A DNA stretch of 64,000 bases from Aquimarina sp. Aq78 (GCF_900299525.1 NZ_OMKA01000014.1:62001-126000), one strand, 5' to 3'. Positions 28,456 through 38,103 are shown, numbered from the stretch's first letter. Program-made: numbers and translations. The notes: a model not told the origin generated them from the sequence alone.

Positions 28456-28722
28456 ATGGGTTTAACAAACAATGATATTTTTAAAAAGTTAAGGGTTGCA
28501 CATAAATTACGCGATGACGATATTGTAAAAATCTGCGCATTGGTAGATTTTAAAGTTACCAAAAGTGAATTAGGTGCATTTTTCAGAAATGAGAATCATC
28601 CAAAATACATGGAATGTGGTGATCAAATATTACGTAACTTCTTAAACGGGTTAATTATTCATCTTAGAGGTCCGATGCCCGAAAAAAAGAAAAACTCGAC
28701 AAAGGATAAGAACACAAACTAA
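28456..28722 (+). CDS. DUF1456 family protein (YehS-like)
   Basis: 88 residues. TNNDIFKKLRVAHKLRDDDI at the start and FFRNENHPKYMECGDQILRNFLNGL toward the end are the two copies of the family motif shortened to about one repeat plus part; E. coli YehS is about 156 residues with two full copies. So this is a short form. No function is known. It starts right behind a -7 element. Confidence 0.8.
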   Translation: MGLTNNDIFKKLRVAHKLRDDDIVKICALVDFKVTKSELGAFFRNENHPKYMECGDQILRNFLNGLIIHLRGPMPEKKKNSTKDKNTN

Positions 28723-28800
28723 CGTTTTTTACCTCGAAATAAATGCTTAATTTGGTAGGACTAATATTTTTTATCCAACAATTACTCAACTTAAGTATCT

Positions 28801-30405
28801 ATGCTTACCACAGCCGAAAAACAATTGTATAGAGAAGAGCTGTTCTGTCATTTAGACGGGATTGCTGTAGCTCCTGTTGCTTATTCTCTTTATAAAAACA
28901 ATATTACCGATTATCTAATTAGCAATAAAGAAATATCAGTTTCACAAATTGCAGCATCTCATAAAACCAATGAAGGATATCTAAATATCGCTCTGCGCAT
29001 ACTAAGTGCTCAAGGCTGGTTGGATTATGAAGCAAATAAAGATGATGTAATTATAAAAACCAATGCGCTTTCTAAACTGGCTTTTGATCATTTTTATTTA
29101 TATGAAGAGGTCGTTAACCTATTAGAATATTCTGGCAAATTTCACCCCCGGAAATTTGAATTAGAGCCTTTTCATAAACTCGAACAACTATTCAAAAAAT
29201 ATCAAAACCGCTTTGATTTAACCTTTGAAAAAGACAGTACAATTACTCAAATCCAAGATCAAGTCCTTAAACATATAGAAGGTATTTTGGTTGGACCAAC
29301 TACTGTACATCTTGGTATGGGTGGAATGTTTCATAAATATTTTATGGAAGCTTCTTTTAGCGCTGATGAATACCACAAGTTTCCAGAAAGCTTTGACACC
29401 ATTCTTACATTCCTAAGCCACCTGGGTTGGTTTAGCAAATCAAATAGCAACTATACTTTTACCAATAAAGGATTGTTTTTTGCTAAAAGAGCTTCTGCGT
29501 ACGGCGTAACTGTTTCATACATTCCTATGTTTCGACAAATGGATGCTTTATTATTTGGCGACCCTAATGTACTATGGCCCCTTCAAGCTGATACTGAAAT
29601 ACACGTTGACCGAGAAATGAATGTATGGGGAAGTGGAGGCGCACATACTACATATTTTAAAAAGATTGATGAAATCATCATTAGCCTGTTTAATAAACCT
29701 CTGGATGAGCAGCCCAAAGGAATTCTGGATATGGGATGTGGCAATGGTGCTTTTTTAATTCACCTTTTTGAAGTCATCGAATCCAAAACACTACGAGGCA
29801 AACACTTAGATGACTATCCATTATTTCTGGTTGGAGCAGACTATAATAAAACTGCTCTAAAAGTCACCAGAGCTAATTTAATCCAAGCAGATATATGGGC
29901 CAAAGTTACTTGGGGAGATATTAGCGATCCTGATTTACTAGAAAAAGATTTAAAGGAAAACTATACTATAGCATTAAAAGATTTATTATCGGTAAGAACA
30001 TTTCTAGATCACAATAGAATTTGGAATAAACCAACTTCACAACTGGACACTCCCAGCCAATCTACAGGTGCATTTGCTTATCGGGGAAAACGATTACTTA
30101 ATAGCGATGTCGAACGAAACTTAAAGGATCATTTTAAAAAGTGGGCTCCTCATATTGAAAAATTCGGGTTAATTGTCATAGAATTACATACTATATCTCC
30201 AGAATTAACTGCTAAAAACCTTGGTAAAACTGCAGCTACCGCCTATGATGCTACTCACGGATTTTCTGATCAATATATTTTAGAAATTGATTCTTTTTTA
30301 AAAGTAATTAAAGAAGTAGGCTTACAAAGTGATGATAAGTACTTTTCTAAATTCCCGAATTCTGACCTGGCAACAGTAAGTATTAATTATATTATTGGAG
30401 AGTAG
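28801..30405 (+). CDS. Class I methyltransferase with duplicated N-terminal domain
   Basis: 534 residues. The catalytic domain has motif I ILDMGCGNGAF at 308-318, an acidic residue D347 (LVGADYN) and a FLDHNRIW segment at 401-408, which I recall from AprA-type methyltransferases in polyketide enzymes. Two related winged-helix-like units precede it: HLDGIAVAPVAYSL to LSAQGWLDY (17-76) and HIEGILVGPTTVHL to LSHLGWFSK (158-213). No polyketide genes lie around it. A freestanding relative of polyketide methyltransferase domains is my reading; the substrate is unknown. It ends before a perfect terminator. Confidence 0.75.
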   Translation: MLTTAEKQLYREELFCHLDGIAVAPVAYSLYKNNITDYLISNKEISVSQIAASHKTNEGYLNIALRILSAQGWLDYEANKDDVIIKTNALSKLAFDHFYLYEEVVNLLEYSGKFHPRKFELEPFHKLEQLFKKYQNRFDLTFEKDSTITQIQDQVLKHIEGILVGPTTVHLGMGGMFHKYFMEASFSADEYHKFPESFDTILTFLSHLGWFSKSNSNYTFTNKGLFFAKRASAYGVTVSYIPMFRQMDALLFGDPNVLWPLQADTEIHVDREMNVWGSGGAHTTYFKKIDEIIISLFNKPLDEQPKGILDMGCGNGAFLIHLFEVIESKTLRGKHLDDYPLFLVGADYNKTALKVTRANLIQADIWAKVTWGDISDPDLLEKDLKENYTIALKDLLSVRTFLDHNRIWNKPTSQLDTPSQSTGAFAYRGKRLLNSDVERNLKDHFKKWAPHIEKFGLIVIELHTISPELTAKNLGKTAATAYDATHGFSDQYILEIDSFLKVIKEVGLQSDDKYFSKFPNSDLATVSINYIIGE

Positions 30406-30455
30406 CAATCCAACTTAATGCTTAAAATTTAATTACCCTCAATATTGACAAACAA

Positions 30456-30487
30456 AAAAGCCCCGGTTGATGATTCCCGGGGCTTTT
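30456..30487. terminator. Bidirectional hairpin terminator
   Basis: Perfect 11 bp arms aaaagccccgg (30456-30466) and 30477-30487, 10 nt loop, with T tracts on both strands. It separates the methyltransferase from the convergent exported protein. Confidence 0.9.
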
Positions 30488-30511
30488 TATGTATTTACAT
30501 GTTTCACAATC

Positions 30512-30844
30512 TTATTCTTCTACGATACGCACAGGCATCTTGAATACTTTAGCTTCAGAACCATATTGGGTTCCTACTTTTTTATAGTTTAAGCGACTCT
30601 TAATAAAACCATCTAAGTTTTCACTTTTAGAATCAACAGATAATACTACGATTTCACCTTTACTATTTAAAGTAAATGTTACATAGGCCGTTAATTCTTT
30701 TTTAATTTTAAAAGATGGCTTCTTTAATAATGTACTAATTTCTTTATTAAGAGCGTTTTCTGTTTTTGTTGGATTAGTACTCGCGCTTGCAACACTACTT
30801 ACTGCAAAAGCAACTGCTAAAAGTAATACATTCAATTTTTTCAT
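30512..30844 (-). CDS. Small exported protein, TonB C-terminus-like
   Basis: 110 residues with a signal peptide (1-22, ends VASAST). The mature part is one small domain: a basic helix (LLKKPSFKIKKE), strand AYVTFTLNSKGEIVVLSV, then LDGFIKSRLNYKKV and PVRIVEE. The order resembles the C-terminal domain of TonB-family energy transducers (VxFxVxxxGxV), but without the membrane and Pro-rich parts, so it is a periplasmic protein. Related small proteins are frequent in Flavobacteriia, role unknown. Confidence 0.65.
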   Translation of the reverse strand: MKKLNVLLLAVAFAVSSVASASTNPTKTENALNKEISTLLKKPSFKIKKELTAYVTFTLNSKGEIVVLSVDSKSENLDGFIKSRLNYKKVGTQYGSEAKVFKMPVRIVEE

Positions 30845-30994
30845 GATCTATTCGTTTTTATTGATTTATACTTATAAGACCACTGATTACCCAAATCTGT
30901 TACACTAAAAAGAAATATTTAACACAGATTAACAAACCGACCGAATGCAATTAACACAGAAACTCCCTAAAAAAGGCACCTCCCAGCCCTTATG

Positions 30995-31501
30995 TTAATT
31001 TCTTGTATACTGAGTAATTACATCTTTATATTCTGGAAATTGCTGAACTAAGTCCTTTTTTTCTCCCAACTCAAAATCATCAAAATCAAAACCAGGTGAT
31101 ACTGTACATCCCACCAAAGAATAACTATCCTCTTTTTTCACACTAGAAGCAAACCAACAACCTGCCGGAACTACCAATTGAGGTAGCTCTCCCTCATCTA
31201 GATTTATACCTACAGAATATCGATGATATTTCCCTTCTAAATCGATCACATGTACGAACAAAGAAGACCCTTCATAATAATGCCATATCTCATCCTGATT
31301 AATTTTATGAAATGCCGAAAAATTGTCTGAGGTAAGAAGAAAGTAAATCGCCGTACAATAATTACGTTCTCCCTTAAATTTCTCGTTTAAAATTTGTTGA
31401 GGGATAACACCTTCACTTCTATACGTTTCTTTATAAAATCCACCTTCGGGATGTGGATTCATATCTAGTTTTTGAACTATCTTTTCTATCCTTGTGTTCA
31501 T
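30995..31501 (-). CDS. Cupin protein, DUF985 (YML079-like)
   Basis: 168 residues. IEKIVQKLDMNPHPEGGFYK and the cupin strands CTAIYFLLTSDNFSAFHKIN, HYYEGSSLFV, then VPAGCWFASSVKK and LVGCTVSPGFDFDDFELG match DUF985. The structure of the family is a jelly-roll like germin or sugar epimerases but the reaction is unknown. It lies downstream of sucC but beyond a terminator, so it is on a separate transcript. Confidence 0.88.
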   Translation of the reverse strand: MNTRIEKIVQKLDMNPHPEGGFYKETYRSEGVIPQQILNEKFKGERNYCTAIYFLLTSDNFSAFHKINQDEIWHYYEGSSLFVHVIDLEGKYHRYSVGINLDEGELPQLVVPAGCWFASSVKKEDSYSLVGCTVSPGFDFDDFELGEKKDLVQQFPEYKDVITQYTRN

Positions 31502-31533
31502 GGTATTTATATTTAGGTGTTTTATAAAAAAAA

Positions 31534-31560
31534 AGAAGCGATCATCAATAGATCGCTTCT
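31534..31560 (-). terminator. Rho-independent terminator of sucC
   Basis: Perfect 10 bp stem agaagcgatc/gatcgcttct with a 7 nt loop, followed on the minus strand by a run of T. It lies 27 bp after the sucC stop. Confidence 0.9.
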
Positions 31561-31586
31561 AATATATACTAAAATCTAATTAGTTA

Positions 31587-32780
31587 TTATGCTAATACTG
31601 CCTGCACTTTATCTGCAGCTTCCTGAAACTGTACTGCACTTTGTACATCTAGCCCACTACTGTCAATTAATTCTTTCGCAATATCAGCATTAGTACCTTG
31701 CAAACGAACTATAATTGGCACATTAATCGCATCACCCATATTTTTATAAGCATCTACAACTCCTTGTGCTACTCGATCACAACGAACGATACCTCCGAAA
31801 ATATTGATTAAAATTGCTTTTACATTTGGGTCTTTAAGGATTATCCTAAATGCTGTCTCTACACGTTTTGCATCTGCGGTACCTCCTACATCAAGGAAAT
31901 TTGCCGGCTCGCCTCCTGCTTGTTTAATTAAATCCATTGTAGCCATTGCAAGACCAGCTCCATTTACCATACATCCTACATTTCCATCAAGATCCACATA
32001 ATTAAGTCCTACTTCTTTTGCTTCAACTTCGATTGGATTTTCCTCTCTAATATCACGCATATCTACATAATTCTTATGACGATATAACGCATTATCATCC
32101 AAAGTCACTTTGGCATCTACTGCCATAATTTTATCATCACTTGTCTTAAGAACAGGATTTATCTCAAATAAAGATGCATCTGATTTAACATAAGCTGTAT
32201 ATAATGCCATTACAAATTTGGTCATTTCTTTAAAAGCAGTTCCGCTTAATCCCAAATTAAAAGCAACACGTCTTGCTTGAAAAGGAAGTAACCCAACAGC
32301 TGGATCGACTTCTTCTGTAAAAATTAGATGAGGAGTTTCTTCTGCTACAGTTTCGATATCCATACCTCCTTCTGTAGAGTACATAATCATATTACGCCCA
32401 GAAGTACGATTTAGCAATACCGACATATAAAACTCATCCGGTTCGTTATCTCCAGGATAATACACATCTTCTGCAACTAATACCTGGTGAACTTTCTTAC
32501 CTTCTGCAGAAGTTTGAGGAGTAATCAAATTCATTCCTATGATCTGTTCTGCTATCTCTTCTACTTCCTTAAGGTTTTTAGCAAGCTTCACTCCACCGCC
32601 TTTTCCTCGTCCACCAGCGTGAACTTGCGCCTTAATTACATGCCATCCTGTTCCGGTTTCTGCAGTAAGTTGTTTTGCCGCAGCTACAGCTTCATTTGCA
32701 TTTTGTGCTACAATACCGCGCTGTATACGCACGCCAAAGCTATTTAATATCTCTTTACCCTGATACTCGTGTAAGTTCAT
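31587..32780 (-). CDS. sucC: Succinate-CoA ligase (ADP-forming) beta subunit
   Basis: 397 residues. [17 protein letters not shown] is the classic start. It has an ATP-grasp domain with [11 protein letters not shown] near 52-62, ATP site residues in [29 protein letters not shown] and the C-terminal [16 protein letters not shown] loop that binds the CoA-ligase partner. It makes succinate plus ATP from succinyl-CoA in the TCA cycle together with SucD. No sucD gene is beside it, which is common in Bacteroidota where the two are apart. Confidence 0.96.
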   Translation of the reverse strand: MNLHEYQGKEILNSFGVRIQRGIVAQNANEAVAAAKQLTAETGTGWHVIKAQVHAGGRGKGGGVKLAKNLKEVEEIAEQIIGMNLITPQTSAEGKKVHQVLVAEDVYYPGDNEPDEFYMSVLLNRTSGRNMIMYSTEGGMDIETVAEETPHLIFTEEVDPAVGLLPFQARRVAFNLGLSGTAFKEMTKFVMALYTAYVKSDASLFEINPVLKTSDDKIMAVDAKVTLDDNALYRHKNYVDMRDIREENPIEVEAKEVGLNYVDLDGNVGCMVNGAGLAMATMDLIKQAGGEPANFLDVGGTADAKRVETAFRIILKDPNVKAILINIFGGIVRCDRVAQGVVDAYKNMGDAINVPIIVRLQGTNADIAKELIDSSGLDVQSAVQFQEAADKVQAVLA

Positions 32781-32811
32781 ACTATTATTTTTTTGCCTTT
32801 TTTAGGAGTTC

Positions 32812-32843
32812 CAAAAATAGGAAAAGTGAAGTTATTGTGCCAA
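32812..32843 (-). promoter_or_regulatory. Candidate sucC promoter TTG-N21-TATTTTTG
   Basis: On the minus strand TTG (32843-32841) and TATTTTTG (32819-32812) are separated by 21 bp, a little over the usual 19. The sucC ATG follows 31 bp later, with no Shine-Dalgarno. Confidence 0.45.
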
Positions 32844-32933
32844 TCTTTTTATAGTAAAAAAAACTAGTCTTTTTTAATTCTATAAACAATCAAAAAATTA
32901 CGTTAATACAGGTAAAGATTGCCTCTTAACTCA

Positions 32934-33569
32934 TTACAATTTAAAATCCTCAAAATCTAAGGGGTCAAAGTTTTTAAAATGCCCATTCATTTTGATTGCC
33001 TTCTTAGCATTATTCATCTCTCTCACCACAGGAATTGTCTTTTTAAGATGACTAATCAAATACTTTAATCTTTCAACCTCATTACGAAGTTTCAACAAAT
33101 GATATTCCTGGCGTAAAGCCAATCCTATTTTATGCGCTACCTGATAACTAACAAAAGGAATATCAAACACAGGTGGATTATCTATTGTTAATTCTACATA
33201 CAAAATAGCAATATTTTTAAGCAATTCTTCCTGCAACTCTTCTTCACTACTATCATCATCCTTAAGAAACTCTACCTCTCCCCCAGCGTATAGTTTGCCA
33301 GGAAATTGCTGATAAAAGTTTTTGATTCTAAAAATTCTTGTTCCCTGACATATAACATCACTCTCTCCTCCCGGGTATTTCTGAGCTACTTTTTGAAGTT
33401 TTACTTCGGTACCATACTCTAATTTTTCATCAATATAAGTAGGTATCCCAAACAAGGCCCCTTCTTCTTCACAGTCATTAATCAATTGTTGGTACCTTTT
33501 TTCAAAAATATGCAAAGGCAATCGCTCTTCGGGATAAACAACGGTTTGTAATGGAAAAAGAGGTAGCAT
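32934..33569 (-). CDS. Lon N-terminal-domain (LON substrate-binding) protein
   Basis: 211 residues from ATG 33569; a start at 33599 would add ten residues (MLISTFNKKI) before the family start MLPLFPLQTVVYPEERLPLH. The protein is a stand-alone ATP-dependent protease N-terminal (substrate-binding) domain: LHIFEKRYQQL, then FGIPTYIDEKLEYGTEVKLQ and ICQGTRIFRI. Without an ATPase or protease domain it may act as an adaptor or thiol-stress protein; unknown. Divergent from lysA. Confidence 0.85.
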   Translation of the reverse strand: MLPLFPLQTVVYPEERLPLHIFEKRYQQLINDCEEEGALFGIPTYIDEKLEYGTEVKLQKVAQKYPGGESDVICQGTRIFRIKNFYQQFPGKLYAGGEVEFLKDDDSSEEELQEELLKNIAILYVELTIDNPPVFDIPFVSYQVAHKIGLALRQEYHLLKLRNEVERLKYLISHLKKTIPVVREMNNAKKAIKMNGHFKNFDPLDFEDFKL

Positions 33570-33707
33570 GATTTTTTTATTAAATGTACTAATTAACACT
33601 GTTTATATCCCTTAAACACAAGTTAAAAATCTTAATTTTTCTTATGCATAAGATTTTTTCTTTTCAAGACACAGATATCTCTAATTTTATTGATAATTTC
33701 GTAGGCT

Positions 33708-33715
33708 TAAATTTG
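33708..33715 (+). promoter_or_regulatory. -7 element TAAATTTG close to the lysA start
   Basis: TAnnTTTG match that ends 7 bp before the ATG at 33723. A leader of only a few nucleotides is predicted. -33 TTG is at 33690 with a shorter spacer (15 bp), so weak. Confidence 0.4.
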
Positions 33716-33722
33716 TGACACA

Positions 33723-34952
33723 ATGGAAAATGAAAATTTATTAGCAATTGCAAATGAGTTTGGGAGTCCGATTTATGTATATGACTCCTCAAAAATTATC
33801 TCACAGTACGACCGCCTTTCTGACGCTTTTAAGAAAGTCAAACGGTTAAAACTTAATTATGCAGTCAAGGCACTGTCTAATATTGCTGTTTTAAAGTTGA
33901 TGAATTCATTAGGAGCCGGACTAGATACTGTTTCTGTTCAAGAAGTAGAATTAGGATTAAAGGCAGGTGTCAAACCAAGTAATATCGTTTTTACTCCTAA
34001 TGGAGTTTCTCTTGAAGAAATCGAGGAAGTTTCTGCCTTAGGTGTACAAATCAATATTGATAACCTTTCTATTCTGGAGCAATTTGGCACAAAACATCCT
34101 AATGTTCCAGTATGCATTCGCATGAATCCGCATGTAATGGCAGGAGGCAACAGCAAAATATCGGTAGGACATATTGATAGCAAATTTGGGATATCAATTC
34201 ATCAAATTCCACATATCCTTAGGATTGTAGAAAATACTGGAATGCGTATTAATGGAATACACATGCATACAGGTAGTGATATTCTGGATATCGAAGTATT
34301 TCTACGTGCTTGTGAAATACTTTTTGAAACTGCAATGAATTTCAAAAATCTTGATTTTATCGATTTTGGAAGTGGGTTTAAAGTACCTTATAAATTAGGT
34401 GATATTGAAACTAATATTGAGGAGTTTGGCAGTAAGATGACTAAACGTTTTAATTCTTTTTGCAAAGAATATGGTAAAGAGCTAACGCTAGGTTTTGAAC
34501 CCGGTAAATTCCTGGTGAGTGAAGCGGGATACTTTTTAGCCAAAGTAAATGTAATCAAACAGACTACATCTACTGTTTTTGCCGGAATTGATAGTGGTTT
34601 TAATCACTTCATTCGACCTATGTTCTATAATTCTCATCATGAGATTATTAATATCTCTAATCCAAAAGGAAAAGAACGGTTTTACTCGGTGGTTGGATAT
34701 ATTTGCGAAACAGATACTTTTGCCACAAACAGAAGGATTTCTGAAATTAACGAAGGAGATACTATTGCTTTTAAAAATACAGGTGCTTACTGTTTCTCTA
34801 TGTCTAGCAATTACAATTCTCGTTATCGCCCCGCAGAGGTATTATGGCATGAAGGGAAAGCGCATTTGATTCGTAAGCGTGAAACATTTGAAGATCTTAC
34901 GAAAAACCAGGTAGACATAGATGTCTTTTCTAAAGTTGTTGAAACGACATAA
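33723..34952 (+). CDS. lysA: Diaminopimelate decarboxylase
   Basis: 409 residues, fold type III PLP enzyme. LKLNYAVKALSN carries the PLP lysine K49; HMHTGSDI, GSGFKVPYK and GFEPGKFLVSEAG are the PLP-phosphate and substrate segments, and CETDTF contains the catalytic Cys contributed across the dimer. It removes CO2 from meso-diaminopimelate to give lysine; the substrate also goes to peptidoglycan. It stands alone, with a possible very short leader, and ends before a strong terminator. Confidence 0.95.
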   Translation: MENENLLAIANEFGSPIYVYDSSKIISQYDRLSDAFKKVKRLKLNYAVKALSNIAVLKLMNSLGAGLDTVSVQEVELGLKAGVKPSNIVFTPNGVSLEEIEEVSALGVQINIDNLSILEQFGTKHPNVPVCIRMNPHVMAGGNSKISVGHIDSKFGISIHQIPHILRIVENTGMRINGIHMHTGSDILDIEVFLRACEILFETAMNFKNLDFIDFGSGFKVPYKLGDIETNIEEFGSKMTKRFNSFCKEYGKELTLGFEPGKFLVSEAGYFLAKVNVIKQTTSTVFAGIDSGFNHFIRPMFYNSHHEIINISNPKGKERFYSVVGYICETDTFATNRRISEINEGDTIAFKNTGAYCFSMSSNYNSRYRPAEVLWHEGKAHLIRKRETFEDLTKNQVDIDVFSKVVETT

Positions 34953-34974
34953 TATAACACTTATATATATTTAT

Positions 34975-35003
34975 AAAGCGTCAGGTTTTTTATCTGACGC
35001 TTT
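34975..35003. terminator. Hairpin terminator of lysA
   Basis: Perfect 10 bp stem aaagcgtcag/ctgacgcttt, 9 nt loop, followed by a T run, 22 bp after the lysA stop. It can also serve the convergent amidohydrolase gene. Confidence 0.9.
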
Positions 35004-35031
35004 TTTTTGTATTGTAAATATTATCAAAAGT

Positions 35032-36597
35032 TTATTCTTTTATCCCAGGTTGCAAAATAGTAAACTTCTCTTTTTCTTTTGCCTCATCTACCATTCTTTT
35101 CACATCAGCTAGAAGTGCTTTTGCATCATAAATTACCCCATCTTTAATGGTATAACTAACTCCTCCTGCTCGAATAACTTTGTTGTCGTCTGTTAATCGA
35201 ATGGCTCCTGTTCCATAAAGGACTTTAAAGTTCCGAAGTGGATTTTCTTCTACTACCACAAAATCTGCGAGTTTACCTACTTCGACAGAGCCAATTTTGT
35301 CTGACACTCCTAAAGCTTCTGCTCCATTTAATGTAGCTGCTCTAATTATTTCGAGAGGATGAAAACCAGCTTCTCGAAACAACTCTAATTCTCGTATGTA
35401 TGCAAACCCATATAGTTGAAATATAAATCCAGAATCTGATCCTACCGTAACACGCCCTCCTCTATTTTTATACTCATTAATAAAGGTCATCCACAGGCGG
35501 TAATTTTCTCTCCAAACCACTTCTTGTTCTGTTCCCCAATCATGCCAATACGAGCCATGTGAAATTTTACTGGGTTGATAAAACCTCCATAACGAAGGTA
35601 ATGTATAAGTCTCATGCCATTCTGCTCTACGGGCTCTTTGCAAATCTCTACTCGCTTCATAAATATTAAACGTTGGATCCAGTGTAAAATCAAGTTCTAT
35701 TAACTCATTCATTACCTTATTCCAATGATCAGAATAGGGTTTTGCTGCTTGTTTCCATAATTTACCTGCTTCCTCAAATCGATGCTGCTCATTTTGATAA
35801 TTATAATCCAAAGGGTAATGCTGAACGGTTTTATCTTCAAACAGCGCTTCTGGTAGTCCATACCAATGCTCCATAGAAGTAAGTCCTGCTTTTGCAGAAT
35901 TTAAGACATTCCATCGAGCCACATCGGTTTGAGAATGATGACAGGCAGAACGCAGTCCTAGTTTTTTGTTTTCATCTAATGCTGCAGTCATAATTTCTGG
36001 AGCTGCTCCAAAGAATTTTATCCCATCTGCTCCTTTCTTTGCATTTTCCTGAACCCATTTTCTTGCCATCTCAGGAGTGCTTATTGGTGATGTACTACCT
36101 TGTCCGAATCCTGTATATGCAAAAATACGAGGGGCTATAATTTCATTTTTATCGCTTGCCTTTTTTAATTTCATTGTCCAATCTACACCTCTTCCACTAG
36201 GTTCTCTAACTGTGGTTACACCATGTGCCATCCATAATTTAAAGACATAATCTGCATCTGCTCCTTGTGCTACTCCTCCAATATGTCCATGCATATCTAC
36301 AAAGCCTGGCAATACATACATCCCCTCTGCATTAAGCTCCTTACCTCCTGGTTTTAATACTGGACGCTTCGTTGCCTTGATAGGCATACCCGGATACCCA
36401 ACAACAACAATATTTTTAATTATGTTTTTTTCTATAACAATATCGACTGGCCCTCTTGGAGGGGCGCCATTACCATTAATTAGTGTTACACCTCTAATGA
36501 TTAGTTGAGAGAAAGGTCCTTCTTTAAGTTCTTGTGCATTGGATTGTGATATAAAAAATACAACAAGGAGGAGGAGTAAATGTTTTGTGATTTTCAT
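35032..36597 (-). CDS. Exported metal-dependent amidohydrolase
   Basis: 521 residues. Signal peptide 1-21 (ends SNAQE). It has the amidohydrolase barrel: metal site HGHIGG (H103, H105) after VLPGFVDM, GVTTVREPSG, ACHHSQTD with a zinc His near 217, a HWYGL segment and GSDSGF with the Asp near 395, then a composite beta sandwich end (GSVEVGKLADFVVVEENPL). It hydrolyses amide, ester or lactam bonds in the periplasm or outside; imidazolonepropionase-like and prolidase-like members are similar. No substrate can be named. Single gene. Confidence 0.85.
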   Translation of the reverse strand: MKITKHLLLLLVVFFISQSNAQELKEGPFSQLIIRGVTLINGNGAPPRGPVDIVIEKNIIKNIVVVGYPGMPIKATKRPVLKPGGKELNAEGMYVLPGFVDMHGHIGGVAQGADADYVFKLWMAHGVTTVREPSGRGVDWTMKLKKASDKNEIIAPRIFAYTGFGQGSTSPISTPEMARKWVQENAKKGADGIKFFGAAPEIMTAALDENKKLGLRSACHHSQTDVARWNVLNSAKAGLTSMEHWYGLPEALFEDKTVQHYPLDYNYQNEQHRFEEAGKLWKQAAKPYSDHWNKVMNELIELDFTLDPTFNIYEASRDLQRARRAEWHETYTLPSLWRFYQPSKISHGSYWHDWGTEQEVVWRENYRLWMTFINEYKNRGGRVTVGSDSGFIFQLYGFAYIRELELFREAGFHPLEIIRAATLNGAEALGVSDKIGSVEVGKLADFVVVEENPLRNFKVLYGTGAIRLTDDNKVIRAGGVSYTIKDGVIYDAKALLADVKRMVDEAKEKEKFTILQPGIKE

Positions 36598-36808
36598 TTT
36601 AAAAGGTTTGCATAAAACAAGAAAAAGAGCGTCTTTCTTTATAAGTTAGAAAATACGCTATCAATAATTGTGATTAAACTTACTCAATTCAAAATAAAAC
36701 TGAATGATCTCTATGAAGAATTTAACACCTCTATACCTCTTCATTAAAGCGAAATACAACAATTATAATATTCACTATCTTTAATACACTACTAAAATCA
36801 TTTTAATC

Positions 36809-37321
36809 ATGGAAAAGTTACAATGGAATTCGTTTACCAAAAAAATTTATATTCATAAACCTATTGAAGAACTATATGATTTATGGGCCACCCCAAAAGG
36901 CATCACTTCTTGGTTTTTAAAACAAGCTAAATACAACACCACAGATGGACAAATCAGAGAGCCATCGGAGCATATTCAAAAAGGAGACACATACACCTGG
37001 CAATGGCACAATTGGGACGAAAAAGAAAAAGGGGAAGTACTAGAAGCTAATGGAGATGATTATATAGAAATTAGCTTTAGCAATTCAAAAGTCTCTGTAA
37101 AGCTCGAAAAGAAAAATAATGCGACTATGGTGATTTTATCTCAATTTGACATACCTGTGGACGACAAAAGCAAATTACAAATACATTATGGATGCAGTAA
37201 TGGATGGACATTTTGGCTTGCCAATTTAAAAGCTTTTGTGGAGCACGGTATTTTGCTAAATGAAACTGAAATAAGTCTACAGGAGAATGAGCTTTCTGGA
37301 TATGAGTTTGTAAATATGTGA
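36809..37321 (+). CDS. SRPBCC (AHSA1/START-like) protein
   Basis: 170 residues. The start WNSFTKKIYIHKPIEELYDL followed by WATPKGITSWFLKQ is the usual start of SRPBCC proteins of the AHSA1 type, with a hydrophobic-cavity fold. The final part (CSNGWTFWLANLKAFVEHG) is the long helix that caps the cavity. It probably binds a hydrophobic ligand; unknown. It ends exactly next to a convergent gene, with stops TGA at 37319-37321 and TAA at 37324-37322. Confidence 0.82.
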   Translation: MEKLQWNSFTKKIYIHKPIEELYDLWATPKGITSWFLKQAKYNTTDGQIREPSEHIQKGDTYTWQWHNWDEKEKGEVLEANGDDYIEISFSNSKVSVKLEKKNNATMVILSQFDIPVDDKSKLQIHYGCSNGWTFWLANLKAFVEHGILLNETEISLQENELSGYEFVNM

Positions 37322-37546
37322 TTACAAATTTTTAATATTTCTAATTAAATACTCTAATCCGTTAAGTTTTAATTCATAAACTGTTTGCAATTGTTGCCCC
37401 AGTAATCCTTTGGGGAAACCTTTGTTGTGATACCATACAACATAATACTCTGGAAGATCAATAAGGTATCTGTCTTTATACTTGCCGAATGGCATTTTGG
37501 TATGTGCTAATTTGATTAAAAAATCCTTTTGAAGTTGGATTTCCAT
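37322..37546 (-). CDS. DUF3820 family protein
   Basis: 74 residues. MPFGKYKDRYLIDLPEYYVVW with GKYKDR is the hallmark of DUF3820, small proteins of unknown function (sometimes near nucleases such as RecQ-type helicases, not here). It is not exported. The stop abuts the stop of the SRPBCC gene without any gap. Its upstream neighbour on the same strand is the DUF922 gene, 20 bp away, so they probably form one transcript. Confidence 0.85.
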   Translation of the reverse strand: MEIQLQKDFLIKLAHTKMPFGKYKDRYLIDLPEYYVVWYHNKGFPKGLLGQQLQTVYELKLNGLEYLIRNIKNL

Positions 37547-37566
37547 GAGGTTAGTTATAAGAACAA

Positions 37567-38103
37567 TTATTCAGTGAAATCTCGGTAATACCACATTAAT
37601 GTCTCTACCTTTCTTTCCCATTTTTTTTGAGCCTCTGCGTTTCTAGAATGATCCGTCTCTTCATCATATCTCTCCTGCATATTAATTCTCATCCTTTCAA
37701 CCAGCTTATACATTTTATTAAGGTCTCTTCTTATGTTTTTACCCGCACTATATTCTTTAAGTCTTTTTCTCATTATTCGGGCGTGTAATTCTGAAATATC
37801 AAAGTGCAATTGCTCATGAGAAAGAAGAGCTAACGACATTTGCCCTCTCTTAACCCAAGATAAAGATGGATAACAAAAGCTATCTACCTGATAATTTAAT
37901 TCAATTTCTCCTTTATCTTTACCATAAGACCATTGATAGGTTATTCCCGTATTTACACTAGCGTCATAATTACTATTCAAATTAGGTTTTCCTCTAAAAT
38001 CTGACCAGTCTAATTCGCTCCTTTCTGCGTACGAGAATTTCCCTACATAACCATTATTACTGGTAAAAAATAAAATTAAAATAATAGTAAAGCACTTACT
38101 CAT
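37567..38103 (-). CDS. DUF922 putative zinc-protease-like protein
   Basis: 178 residues from ATG 38103; a TTG at 38115 would add four residues and is less likely. Signal peptide at 1-20 (weak). The core has LDWSDFRGKP and the metal-like motif LLSHEQLHFDI with H96, E97, H100, so the fold is probably a minimal zinc metalloprotease, DUF922. A charged coiled helix follows. Exported; function unproven. Confidence 0.8.
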   Translation of the reverse strand: MSKCFTIILILFFTSNNGYVGKFSYAERSELDWSDFRGKPNLNSNYDASVNTGITYQWSYGKDKGEIELNYQVDSFCYPSLSWVKRGQMSLALLSHEQLHFDISELHARIMRKRLKEYSAGKNIRRDLNKMYKLVERMRINMQERYDEETDHSRNAEAQKKWERKVETLMWYYRDFTE

